Source: Nocardiopsis mwathae (lineage in GTDB: Bacteria > Actinomycetota > Actinomycetes > Streptosporangiales > Streptosporangiaceae). From it: DNA of 64,000 bases. The notes beneath the pieces were generated by a model. The model saw only the letters and a list, made by a program, of their open reading frames with translations, ran no database searches and was not told the DNA's origin. Numbering within the stretch: the first letter of the stretch is position 1; every line of letters starts with the position of its first letter. Both the position numbers and the translations under genes were made by a program. The DNA lies in NCBI RefSeq assembly GCF_014201195.1, contig NZ_JACHDS010000001.1, forward strand, positions 3,038,001 to 3,102,000. Direction: 5' to 3'. Below, piece by piece: positions 49,448 to 56,844 of the stretch.

Positions 49448-50779
49448 ATGGTCAGACCGGCCGCAGGCTCGATGGCGGCGGTGCGGCGGATCAACACGTC
49501 GCTGGTGCTCGACGCGGTGCGCGCGGCGGGTCGGCCGATGCGTGTCTCCTCCCTGATGGAGAGCACCGGGCTGTCACGGCCGACGGTGGAGGCGCTCACC
49601 GAGGCGCTGACCGCGCAGGGCTGGCTGGTGGAGAGCGAGGGCGCGCCGCAGCCGGGCCGCCGCTCCCCTGGGCGGCCGGCTCGGACGTACGAGTTCAACG
49701 CGCGGGCGGGGTGGGTGCTGGGAATCGACGTGGGTGCCCACAAGGTGTCGGCCTGCCGGGCCGACCTGCGCGGAACTCCGCGGGCGTGGGCGCGCGTCCC
49801 GGTCACCCCGATGACACCCGCCGATGACCGACTCGACGCGGCGCGCGCGGCCGTCTCCGAGGTCATGGCGGACGCCGCGGCCACCGTTCCCGGCGGCGCC
49901 ACCGGAGCCGGCGCAAGCGGCGGCCCCGCGGGCAGCGGAACGGGCGACCACCGCATCAGCGGCTCCAGCGCGCCGTCACCGCGTATCCTGGCCGCGTCGC
50001 TGGCGACACCGGGCGTCGTCGCGCCGCCGCCCCAGCGCGTGGTCCTGGCCCCGGCACTGCCCGGCTGGGACGAGGTGGACTTCGACCGCTGGGCGCACGG
50101 CGTCCTGCCGTGCCCGCTGCACGTCGACAACGACGCCAATCTCGCCGTCATCGCCGAGCGGGCGGCCGGCGTGGCGCGCGACCACGAGGACGTCGTCTTC
50201 CTGCTCCTCGGCGAACGGCTCGGCGCCGGGATCGTCACGGGTGGTCGGCTGCTGCGCGGACACAACGGCGCCGCCGGCGAGATCGGCTACGCCCCGTTCC
50301 CCGGGGCGCCCGCCGTGCCCCCGTCCGGGTTCGGCCCACTGGAGTCCCAGGTCAACGCCGACGCCATCGTCGAGATGGTGACCGAGGAATTCGCCCGGCC
50401 GGGAGCGGCGATCGACTCGCCGCTCCACCGCCGCTTCTCCGCGGCCTCCGCCGGCGAACACGTCCCGGCGATCGCCGCTAGCGCCAAGGAGGGCGATCCC
50501 GTCGCGCTGCGCGTCCTCTACCGGCTGTGCCAGCGCCTCGCCGAGGGCATCGCGCCCATGCTCCTGGTGCTCAACCCCGAACTGGTCGTCCTCGGCGGCG
50601 GCATCTCCGGTGTCGGCGACGCCCTGCGCGCCCCCTTGCGATCGGCTCTCGGCCGCCGCCTCCTCTTCCCCCCGGACCTGGAGCTGTCCGCCCTCGGCGA
50701 CCGCGCCGTCGTCCTCGGCGCCGTCCACGACGCCCTCACCCGCTTCGAAGAGAGCACCCTGTCGGTCATCAGCGCGTGA
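49448..50779 (+). CDS. ROK-family transcriptional repressor
   Basis: A 443-residue ROK regulator. The N-terminal winged helix (VRRINTSLVLDAVRAAGRPM, SSLMESTGLSRPTVEALTEA) is followed by the ROK sugar-kinase fold: WVLGIDVGAHKVSACRADLR, LHVDNDANLAVIAERAAGVA, GRLLRGHNGAAGEIG. The usual zinc motif after GEIG (His then C-x-C-G-x2-G-C) is absent: the stretch reads GYAPFPGAPAVPPSGFGPLE with no Cys. An Ala/Gly/Ser-rich insertion lies near residues 140-175. The ATG at 49448 has GGAGAG at 8 nt; an upstream frame to 49301 is unlikely. It probably represses the divergent sugar importer. Confidence 0.88.
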   Translation: MVRPAAGSMAAVRRINTSLVLDAVRAAGRPMRVSSLMESTGLSRPTVEALTEALTAQGWLVESEGAPQPGRRSPGRPARTYEFNARAGWVLGIDVGAHKVSACRADLRGTPRAWARVPVTPMTPADDRLDAARAAVSEVMADAAATVPGGATGAGASGGPAGSGTGDHRISGSSAPSPRILAASLATPGVVAPPPQRVVLAPALPGWDEVDFDRWAHGVLPCPLHVDNDANLAVIAERAAGVARDHEDVVFLLLGERLGAGIVTGGRLLRGHNGAAGEIGYAPFPGAPAVPPSGFGPLESQVNADAIVEMVTEEFARPGAAIDSPLHRRFSAASAGEHVPAIAASAKEGDPVALRVLYRLCQRLAEGIAPMLLVLNPELVVLGGGISGVGDALRAPLRSALGRRLLFPPDLELSALGDRAVVLGAVHDALTRFEESTLSVISA

Positions 50780-50809
50780 GCGCGGACGCCCCGGGGAGCC
50801 CCGGGGGTG

Positions 50810-50883
50810 CCTCCCCCGCGATGATCATGGGTTCGCATCTCATTGCGCCCGGTTCGCCCGATTTTTTCCCAGGGTCATCGAGG
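50810..50883. repeat. 75-bp palindrome-ended element, copy B
   Basis: It begins CCTCCCCCGCGATGATCATG and ends CCCAGGGTCATCGAGG; the ends are inverted repeats (GATGAYC-TGGG). About 80% identical to the reverse complement of 22050-22127. It lies 30 bp after the ROK stop and covers the stop codon of the convergent ArsR-ArsC gene. Confidence 0.8.
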
Positions 50884-52050
50884 AAAGCCTTTCCCCGATC
50901 CAGGCGGCCCTCCCCTCCTCCTCGTCGCTGCCTCCCGGTCCGGATCCGGGGGTCGGCTCAGGAGGCCGGGGAGCAGCTCGGTGCGGATGCGGGTGTCGAT
51001 GTCGTCGCGTATGCCCCGTACCACCGCAGCGCCCTGGCCGGCCGGATCGGGGGTCGGCCAGTCGAGGTAGCGCGTGCCCGGGTAGACGGGGCAGGCGTCG
51101 CCGCAGCCCATCGTGACGACGGTGTCGGCGCTGTGCACGATCTCGTCGGTCAGCGGCTTGGGAAACTCGGTGCGCAGGTCGATGCCGACCTCCGACATGA
51201 TCGCCTCGACCATGGGGTCGATGCCCGCGGCCGGGGCGGACCCGGCCGAGCGGATCTGGACCCGGTCTCCGGCCAGGTGGCGCAGCAGGGCCGCGGCCAT
51301 CTGGGAGCGCCCGGCGTTGTGCACGCAGACGAAGAGCACCTCGGGTAGGGAGCGGGCGACGATGCCGTCGCGGCGGGCGACCGCGGTGAGCCGTTCGGCC
51401 GCGAAGCGTTCGGTGAGGGTGGGGAGGTGGGGCGTGACCGTGGCGCTACGCGCGAGCAGCTCATAGGACTCGCGCAGGTAGCGCTGGACCGTCTCCGGGC
51501 TGAACATGCCGCTGAAGCGGATGGTCAACCGTTCCTGGACGCGGTCGAGGAGGTCCTCGGGGTCCAGCAGACCGGGCAGGGGGCGGTCGGCGGTCGTGCG
51601 CCGCGGCTCGGCGGGCCGTTCCGGCTGCTCCGCGACGCCGAGTTCGTCGAGGACCCTGCGGAGCCCACCGTGGCCACCGTCCCCGGGCTCGGCCGCCTGG
51701 CCATCGGGGCGCGCGAAGCCGTCCAGGATGGTGTGCAGCCGCCGTGCGGTGGGGCCGGCGCGGTAGATGATCTGGGTGCCGCAGCGCTCCCCCGTCACCA
51801 GCCCGGCTTCGCCGAGCACCTTGAGGTGGTGGCTGACGGTCGGCTTGGTCAGGTCGAACGCCGCGGCGAGGGCCCCGGCGCACATGCCCTCGCCCCCCGC
51901 GGCCACCACGATGCTCAGCAGCCGCAGCCGCACCGGCTCGCCCAGGTCCTTCAGCTGGCGGGCGAGCCGCCGCGCCGTCGCGGCGGGGAGCCGCGCTGCC
52001 GCTGCGGCTGCTGACGGGGATGGGGACGGGGTTCGCGGAGCGTCGTTCAT
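50875..52050 (-). CDS. ArsR repressor fused to LMW-phosphatase-type arsenate reductase
   Basis: A 391-residue fusion. Residues about 22-115 are an ArsR winged helix (DLGEPVRLRLLSIVVAAGGE, DLTKPTVSHHLKVLGEAGLV). A middle helical domain (RLTIRFSGMFSPETVQRYLR, ATVTPHLPTLTERFAAERL) is the three-helix module found in front of actinobacterial arsenate reductases. The C-terminal low-molecular-weight phosphatase domain has the P-loop Cys in VCVHNAGRSQMAAALL (C-x5-R-S) and the redox region MGCGDACPVYPGTRYLDWPT. It should reduce arsenate with mycothiol or thioredoxin. The last 25 or so residues are repeat-derived. No arsenite exporter is near; a second ArsR gene lies 45 bp upstream. Confidence 0.85.
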   Translation of the reverse strand: MNDAPRTPSPSPSAAAAAARLPAATARRLARQLKDLGEPVRLRLLSIVVAAGGEGMCAGALAAAFDLTKPTVSHHLKVLGEAGLVTGERCGTQIIYRAGPTARRLHTILDGFARPDGQAAEPGDGGHGGLRRVLDELGVAEQPERPAEPRRTTADRPLPGLLDPEDLLDRVQERLTIRFSGMFSPETVQRYLRESYELLARSATVTPHLPTLTERFAAERLTAVARRDGIVARSLPEVLFVCVHNAGRSQMAAALLRHLAGDRVQIRSAGSAPAAGIDPMVEAIMSEVGIDLRTEFPKPLTDEIVHSADTVVTMGCGDACPVYPGTRYLDWPTPDPAGQGAAVVRGIRDDIDTRIRTELLPGLLSRPPDPDREAATRRRGGPPGSGKGFPR

Positions 52051-52095
52051 GTGCTCACGGTCCGTTCGACGGGTCCACGGCAGGCCGGATCGGGC

Positions 52096-52455
52096 TCAGC
52101 CCACCAGATCGCGGACGATGTCGGCGCGTTCGGGGCGGATCGAGTACCACGATCGCGGCCCGCGCTTGGCGCAGCCGAGGAATCCGGCGTCGCTGAGTGT
52201 CTTGAGGTGGTGGCTGATCGTCGGCTGGGCGGTCTGCAGCGCCTCCGCCAAGTCCTGTACACAGGCCGTGCCGTCGGGCGCGTTCAGCAGGGTCGCGAGG
52301 AGGCGCAGGCGGGTGGGGTCGGCCACCGCCTTGATCCGCGCGGCGATCCGCTCGGCGGCTTCCGGTCCGAACGCCGCCTCGATGCTCGGTGGCGGTGTCG
52401 GGCGCGCGGTCGGCGCGGCTGTACCGCCTGTGGTCACAGAACTCACCTGAGTCAC
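52096..52455 (-). CDS. ArsR/SmtB-family repressor
   Basis: A 119-residue winged-helix repressor: RIKAVADPTRLRLLATLLNA, CVQDLAEALQTAQPTISHHL, KTLSDAGFLGCAKRGPRSWY. Cys in TACVQDL and in FLGCAKRG could bind arsenite or a soft metal, like the Cys pair in actinobacterial ArsR or CmtR proteins. The GTG at 52455 has TAAACT only 6 nt upstream, suggesting a leaderless mRNA. It is followed at 45 bp by the ArsR-ArsC fusion, so the two are probably one arsenic-responsive operon. Confidence 0.88.
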   Translation of the reverse strand: MTQVSSVTTGGTAAPTARPTPPPSIEAAFGPEAAERIAARIKAVADPTRLRLLATLLNAPDGTACVQDLAEALQTAQPTISHHLKTLSDAGFLGCAKRGPRSWYSIRPERADIVRDLVG

Positions 52456-52613
52456 ACGTGCAGTTTAAGCGCCCTGATCGCTCCTGTATTGCGATGGGAT
52501 GACACCGGATGCCCGGCTCGCCCGAACGCATTCTGAAACCGCACCGTGGCAGGGAGTGCGGAACACGGTCGGATCCGCGATGTGACGGAACGAACACGCC
52601 CCCTCACCGGATC

Positions 52614-52675
52614 CTGTCGTCGATCGCGGCGGAGGATCGGCGGTGTTCGGGGCAGCGCCCCGAGATCGACGGCAG
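52614..52675. repeat. CGTYGAYCTCGG hairpin element 5; terminator of the oligopeptide operon
   Basis: The right arm, read on the minus strand, is CTGCCGTCGATCTCGGGGC; the left arm CTGTCGTCGATCGCGGCGG pairs with it at most positions. An inner perfect stem TCGGGGC-AGC-GCCCCGA gives a compact hairpin 1 bp after the last stop of the operon. Confidence 0.65.
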
Positions 52676-52676
52676 G

Positions 52677-53762
52677 TCAGCGGGACGCGGGCTCGGCGCC
52701 TCGGCGTGCCCAGTGGCAGGCGACCCGGGTGGCGTCGGTGCCGTCGCCGCTGAGGACGCCGGGGTCCTCGGTGCGGCAGCGGTGCGCGACCCCGGCGCGT
52801 TCGGCCTCCCCCGAGGCGAGGATCTGGCAGCGGGCGTGGAAGCGGCAGCCGCCGGGGATCGCCGTGGGGTCCGGGGGCTCGCCGGTCAGCACGACCGGGT
52901 CGCCCGCGTCGGCCTCGGGCAGCACCGACAGCAGCGCCTGGGTGTAGGGGTGGCGGGGTGCGGACAGCACCTCCTCGACCGTGCCGACCTCGACCACCCG
53001 GCCCAGGTACATCACCGCGACCCGGTCGGCGATGTTCCAGGCCAGGCCGAGGTCGTGGGTGACCACCAGGGCGGTCAGGCCCAGATCGTCGCGGAGCCGC
53101 AGCAGCAGGCCGAGGATTTCGCCGCGCACCGAAGCGTCCAGGGAGGCCACCGGCTCGTCGGCCACGATGACTTCGGGATGCAGCACCAGTGCGCCCGCGA
53201 TCACCACCCGCTGGCGCTGCCCGCCCGACAGCTCGTGCGGGTAGCGCAGGTAGAAGCGCTCGGGCGGGCGCAAGCCGGCGCGCGACAGCGCCTCGGCCAC
53301 GCGCTCGCTCTCGTCGGCGGTGGCGCCCTCGTGGATCCGCAGCCCCTCGGCGACCGCTTCGTAGACGGTGTGCCGCGGGTTGAGCGAACCGCTGGGGTCC
53401 TGTAGGACCAGCTGGACGCGGCGGCGGTAGGCCTTGAGCGCGCGCATCGAGTACCCGAGACGGCGCCCCTCGAAGTCGACCCGCCCCGACGTGGGCTTCT
53501 CCAACCCGAGCAGGGTCCGGGCGAGCGTGGTCTTGCCGCAGCCCGACTCCCCGACCAGCGCGACGATCTCTCCGGCGTGCAGGGCGAGGTCCACTCCGTC
53601 GACGGCACGAGCGGTACGGCGGCCGCCGCGCCCCTTGAACACGACGTGCAGGTCGGTGCAGCTCAGCAGGGGCACCGCCGCGGGGGCGGCGGTGCCCTCG
53701 GCGGCGCCGCCCGCGGCCGGGTCGGGCCCCCCGGAGGGGGTGGTGTCCAGGCGTGCGGTCAT
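52677..53762 (-). CDS. Oligopeptide ABC transporter ATPase (OppF/DppF type)
   Basis: A 361-residue ATPase: Walker [11 protein letters not shown]-loop LVLQDPSGSLNPRH, signature LSGGQRQRV, Walker B VIVADEPVASLD and switch His in VVTHDLG. The C-terminal oligopeptide-family extension has Cys residues (GGCRFHARCQI, AHRCRTEDPG) that in some members hold an Fe-S cluster. It is the last gene of the operon; its start overlaps the previous stop by four bases. Confidence 0.95.
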   Translation of the reverse strand: MTARLDTTPSGGPDPAAGGAAEGTAAPAAVPLLSCTDLHVVFKGRGGRRTARAVDGVDLALHAGEIVALVGESGCGKTTLARTLLGLEKPTSGRVDFEGRRLGYSMRALKAYRRRVQLVLQDPSGSLNPRHTVYEAVAEGLRIHEGATADESERVAEALSRAGLRPPERFYLRYPHELSGGQRQRVVIAGALVLHPEVIVADEPVASLDASVRGEILGLLLRLRDDLGLTALVVTHDLGLAWNIADRVAVMYLGRVVEVGTVEEVLSAPRHPYTQALLSVLPEADAGDPVVLTGEPPDPTAIPGGCRFHARCQILASGEAERAGVAHRCRTEDPGVLSGDGTDATRVACHWARRGAEPASR

Positions 53763-54892
53763 CGCGTCTCCTCGGGCCGGGTGATGGGCGGCGCCCCGTT
53801 CGGGTCCCGGGCGACCTGCTCCGGAGGCATACCCGGCGACGCCGCGTCGGCCCCCGCCGGGACCCCGGCGGCCCGGGCGTCGTCATCGGACGGCACCCGC
53901 ACACACGCGGCGGCGCGGTCGGGGCCGACGGGCCACAGCACGGGGTCCACCGCCGCGCACCGGTCCTGGACCACCGGGCAGCGCGGCCGGAACGCGCACC
54001 CCCCGGGCAGCGCCGCCGGGTCGGGCGGATCCCCGGCCAGACCGTGCGGGTTGCGCCGGGAGGAGGGGTCGCCGATCCTCGGGAACGCGGCGCTGAGTGC
54101 CGCGCCATAGGGGTGGCGGGCGTCGTCGAACACCTGCTGGGCGGGCCCCTCCTCGACGATCCGGCCAGCGTACATGACGGCGAGCCGGTCGCAGGTGTCG
54201 GCGAGCACCGACAGGTCGTGGCTGATCATCAGCATGCTGATGCCCGTATCGCCGACCAGGCTGTCGATCAGTCGCAGGATCTGCGCCTGGATCATCACGT
54301 CCAGCGCGGTCGTCGGCTCGTCGGCGATGATCAGCCGCGGCTCGCAGGCCAGCGCCATGGCGATCATGACGCGCTGGCGCTGCCCGCCCGACAGCTCGTG
54401 CGGGTAGGCCCGCGCCCGCGCCGGGGGCAGGCCGACCTGTTCGAGCAGCGCGCCGACGCGGCGCCGCACCGCGGCCGGGGTGGTCCTGGGCTCGTGCAGC
54501 AGGATCGGCTCGGCGATCTGGTCGCCCACGCGGTGCACGGCGTTGAGCGAGTGCATCGCCCCTTGGAACACGACGGACGCCCCGGCCCAGCGCACCGCGC
54601 GCAGCCGCCCCCACTTCATGCCGAGGACGTCCTCACCGTCGATCAGGATCTCCCCGCTGACGCGCGCCGACTTGGGCAGCAGCCGCAGCAGCGCCAGGGC
54701 GACGGTGGACTTGCCGCAGCCCGACTCCCCGGCCACCCCGAGCTTGCTGCCCGGTGCCAGGCCGAAGGACGCCCCGCGCACCGCGGGGATGTCGCCGCCG
54801 GCGGTGCGGTAGGTGACGTGCAAATCCTTCACCCGCAGGTAGTCGGTGCGCGGGGACGCTCCTGCGCGTGCTCGCTCGTCCACGTGCTTCAC
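53759..54892 (-). CDS. Oligopeptide ABC transporter ATPase (OppD/DppD type)
   Basis: A 377-residue ATPase: Walker [11 protein letters not shown]-loop [14 protein letters not shown], signature LSGGQRQRV, Walker [14 protein letters not shown] and switch MISHDLS. The C-terminal extension carries Cys residues ([19 protein letters not shown]). The GTG at 54892 overlaps the permease stop (GTGA). With the OppF-type subunit it would form a heterodimer powering the importer. Confidence 0.95.
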   Translation of the reverse strand: MKHVDERARAGASPRTDYLRVKDLHVTYRTAGGDIPAVRGASFGLAPGSKLGVAGESGCGKSTVALALLRLLPKSARVSGEILIDGEDVLGMKWGRLRAVRWAGASVVFQGAMHSLNAVHRVGDQIAEPILLHEPRTTPAAVRRRVGALLEQVGLPPARARAYPHELSGGQRQRVMIAMALACEPRLIIADEPTTALDVMIQAQILRLIDSLVGDTGISMLMISHDLSVLADTCDRLAVMYAGRIVEEGPAQQVFDDARHPYGAALSAAFPRIGDPSSRRNPHGLAGDPPDPAALPGGCAFRPRCPVVQDRCAAVDPVLWPVGPDRAAACVRVPSDDDARAAGVPAGADAASPGMPPEQVARDPNGAPPITRPEETR

Positions 54893-55779
54893 CGCCGTTC
54901 CCGGAGTCTGGGGTTGAACACGCCCTCCAGCGCCCGCCCGCACAGCGTGAAGGCCAGCGCGACCAGTGCGATGGCCACGCCGGGCGGGACGATGTACCAC
55001 CACATGCCGGAGCTGATGGCGCCCGCGGTCCGCGCCTCCTGCAGGATGCCGCCCCAGGAGATGATGCCGGGGTCGCCCAGCCCGAGGAACGCGAGCGTGG
55101 ACTCCATGATGATGGAGCTCGACACCAGCAGGGTGGTCTGGGCCAGCACCACCGGCATGACGTTGGGCAGCACGTGCCGGACCATGATGTGGGCGTGCCC
55201 GCCGCCCAGCGCCCGCGCGCGCTCGATGTAGGGGCGCGCCTCCACGGCCAGCGTCTGTGCGCGCACCAGCCGCGCCGGTGTGGGCCAGGCGGTGACGCCG
55301 ATCGCGATGATGATGGTCAGCGTGCTGCGCTCCATGACCGCGGCCAGCGCGACGGCCATCACCAGCGTGGGCAGCACCAGGAACCAGTCGGTGATGCGCA
55401 TCAGCACGTTGGCCGACCAGCCGCCGAAGTGTCCGGCGATGATCCCGATGAGGGTGCCCAGCGAGACGGAGACGAACGTGGCCAGGAAGCCGACCATGAG
55501 CGAGATCCGCGCGCCCCACACCACCAGGTCCAGCACGGAGCGGCCGAACGCGTCGGTACCCAGCGGGTAGCGGAGGCTGGGCGGCTCGAAGCGGTCGCCG
55601 GGCGCCCCGGTGGCGGTGATGTGCGCGGGGTCGATGATCAGCGGGGCGGCCAGTGCGAGCAGCCCGAACGCCAGCAGCCCGGCCAGCCCGAACATTCCGG
55701 CGCGGTTGCGCGCGTACTCGCGGCGGAACTCGCGGAACGCGCGGCGGCGCCGCTCCCAGACCAGCGCCCGGCGGCTCAT
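54889..55779 (-). CDS. Oligopeptide ABC transporter permease (OppC/DppC type)
   Basis: A 296-residue permease. The cytoplasmic N-terminus (REFRREYARNRAGMFGLAGL) and the periplasmic motif YPLGTDAFGRSVLDLVVWGA are typical of OppC; the EAA loop is YIERARALGGGHAHIMVRHV, then LPNVMPV. It is coupled to the OppB-type gene upstream by an ATGA overlap. Confidence 0.95.
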   Translation of the reverse strand: MSRRALVWERRRRAFREFRREYARNRAGMFGLAGLLAFGLLALAAPLIIDPAHITATGAPGDRFEPPSLRYPLGTDAFGRSVLDLVVWGARISLMVGFLATFVSVSLGTLIGIIAGHFGGWSANVLMRITDWFLVLPTLVMAVALAAVMERSTLTIIIAIGVTAWPTPARLVRAQTLAVEARPYIERARALGGGHAHIMVRHVLPNVMPVVLAQTTLLVSSSIIMESTLAFLGLGDPGIISWGGILQEARTAGAISSGMWWYIVPPGVAIALVALAFTLCGRALEGVFNPRLRERR

Positions 55780-56840
55780 GGCCGCACCCGGGGGTCGAGC
55801 AGCGGGTACACGAGGTCGGCCAGGAGGTTCATGATGATCACCGAACCGGCGAAGACGACGAACAGGGCCTGCACGATCGGCAGGTCGGGCACCCTGAGCC
55901 CGGAGTAGAACAGCGACCCCAGGCCGGGCCAGGCGAACACGGTCTCCACGAGGATCACGCCGCTCAGCACCCGGCCGAGTTCCAGGAAGATGAGGGTGAC
56001 GGTGGGCAGCAGCGCGTTGGGCACGGCGTGGCGGCGCAGCACCAGGGCGTCGCGCAGCCCCTTGGCGCGTGCCGTGGTGAGGTAGTCCGAGCCCATCTCG
56101 TCCAGCAGCGAGGAGCGCATGACCATCATGTACTGGGCGTAGATGACGGCGACCATGGTGGTCACCGGCAGCACCATGTGGTGGGCCACGTCCAGGGCGA
56201 CGTTGAACGTCCCGGTGACGCCGGGGCTCATCATTCCGCTGGTGGGGAACAACCCGGCGCCCGAGGACAGTGCGACGATCAAGAGCAGGCCGAGCCAGAA
56301 CGACGGAACCGACCAGAGTGTCAGCGCCACCCCGGTGTTGACGCGGTCCATCACCGAGCCGCGCCGCCACGCCGAGCCGGTGCCCAGGGTCAGCCCGATG
56401 ACCGCGGCGATCAGGGTGCCGGTCCCGGCCAGGAGCAGGGTGGGGCCGAGCCGGTCGAGGAGGAGCTCGGTGACGGGCGCCCGGTACTGGTAGGAGATAC
56501 CGAAGTCGAACCGGAGCATGCCCAGGCAGTAGTCGACGAACTGCTGCCACAGCGGCTGGTCCAGGCCGAATTCGCGGCGCATCGCCTCCATCTGCTCGAC
56601 GGTGACGGCCCGGTCCTGGGTGAGCGCCCGCACCGGGTCGCCGGGCAGGATGCGGAACAGGAAGAAGCTGGTGACGACCACCGCGAACAGCGATACCGCA
56701 GCGGTGAGCAGACGCCCGGCGACGTAGCGCAGCACCCGCGCGGCCCGGTGCCGGCGCTCGCCGCCCGGCGCGGCCGGCGGTCCCGCCGGGGGGATCCCGG
56801 CGGGACCACGGGCGGGCGGAGTACTGGGAGTCTCCGTCAC
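55776..56840 (-). CDS. Oligopeptide ABC transporter permease (OppB/DppB type)
   Basis: A 354-residue permease with a Pro/Ala-rich N-terminal extension, the first helix LLTAAVSLFAVVVTSFFLFR, ILPGDPVRAL and the EAA loop YLTTARAKGLRDALVLRRHA. The GTG start lies 4 bp past the binding-protein stop. The long, low-complexity N-terminus is unusual for OppB, and a later start is possible but lacks a clear ribosome-binding site. Confidence 0.93.
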   Translation of the reverse strand: MTETPSTPPARGPAGIPPAGPPAAPGGERRHRAARVLRYVAGRLLTAAVSLFAVVVTSFFLFRILPGDPVRALTQDRAVTVEQMEAMRREFGLDQPLWQQFVDYCLGMLRFDFGISYQYRAPVTELLLDRLGPTLLLAGTGTLIAAVIGLTLGTGSAWRRGSVMDRVNTGVALTLWSVPSFWLGLLLIVALSSGAGLFPTSGMMSPGVTGTFNVALDVAHHMVLPVTTMVAVIYAQYMMVMRSSLLDEMGSDYLTTARAKGLRDALVLRRHAVPNALLPTVTLIFLELGRVLSGVILVETVFAWPGLGSLFYSGLRVPDLPIVQALFVVFAGSVIIMNLLADLVYPLLDPRVRP

Positions 56841-56844
56841 CGCG

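Noticed and set aside
52456-52500. ArsR operator ATCGC-N9-GCGAT upstream of the ArsR gene
   Set aside because: The arms are only five bases and do not resemble known ArsR sites well enough to list as a feature.
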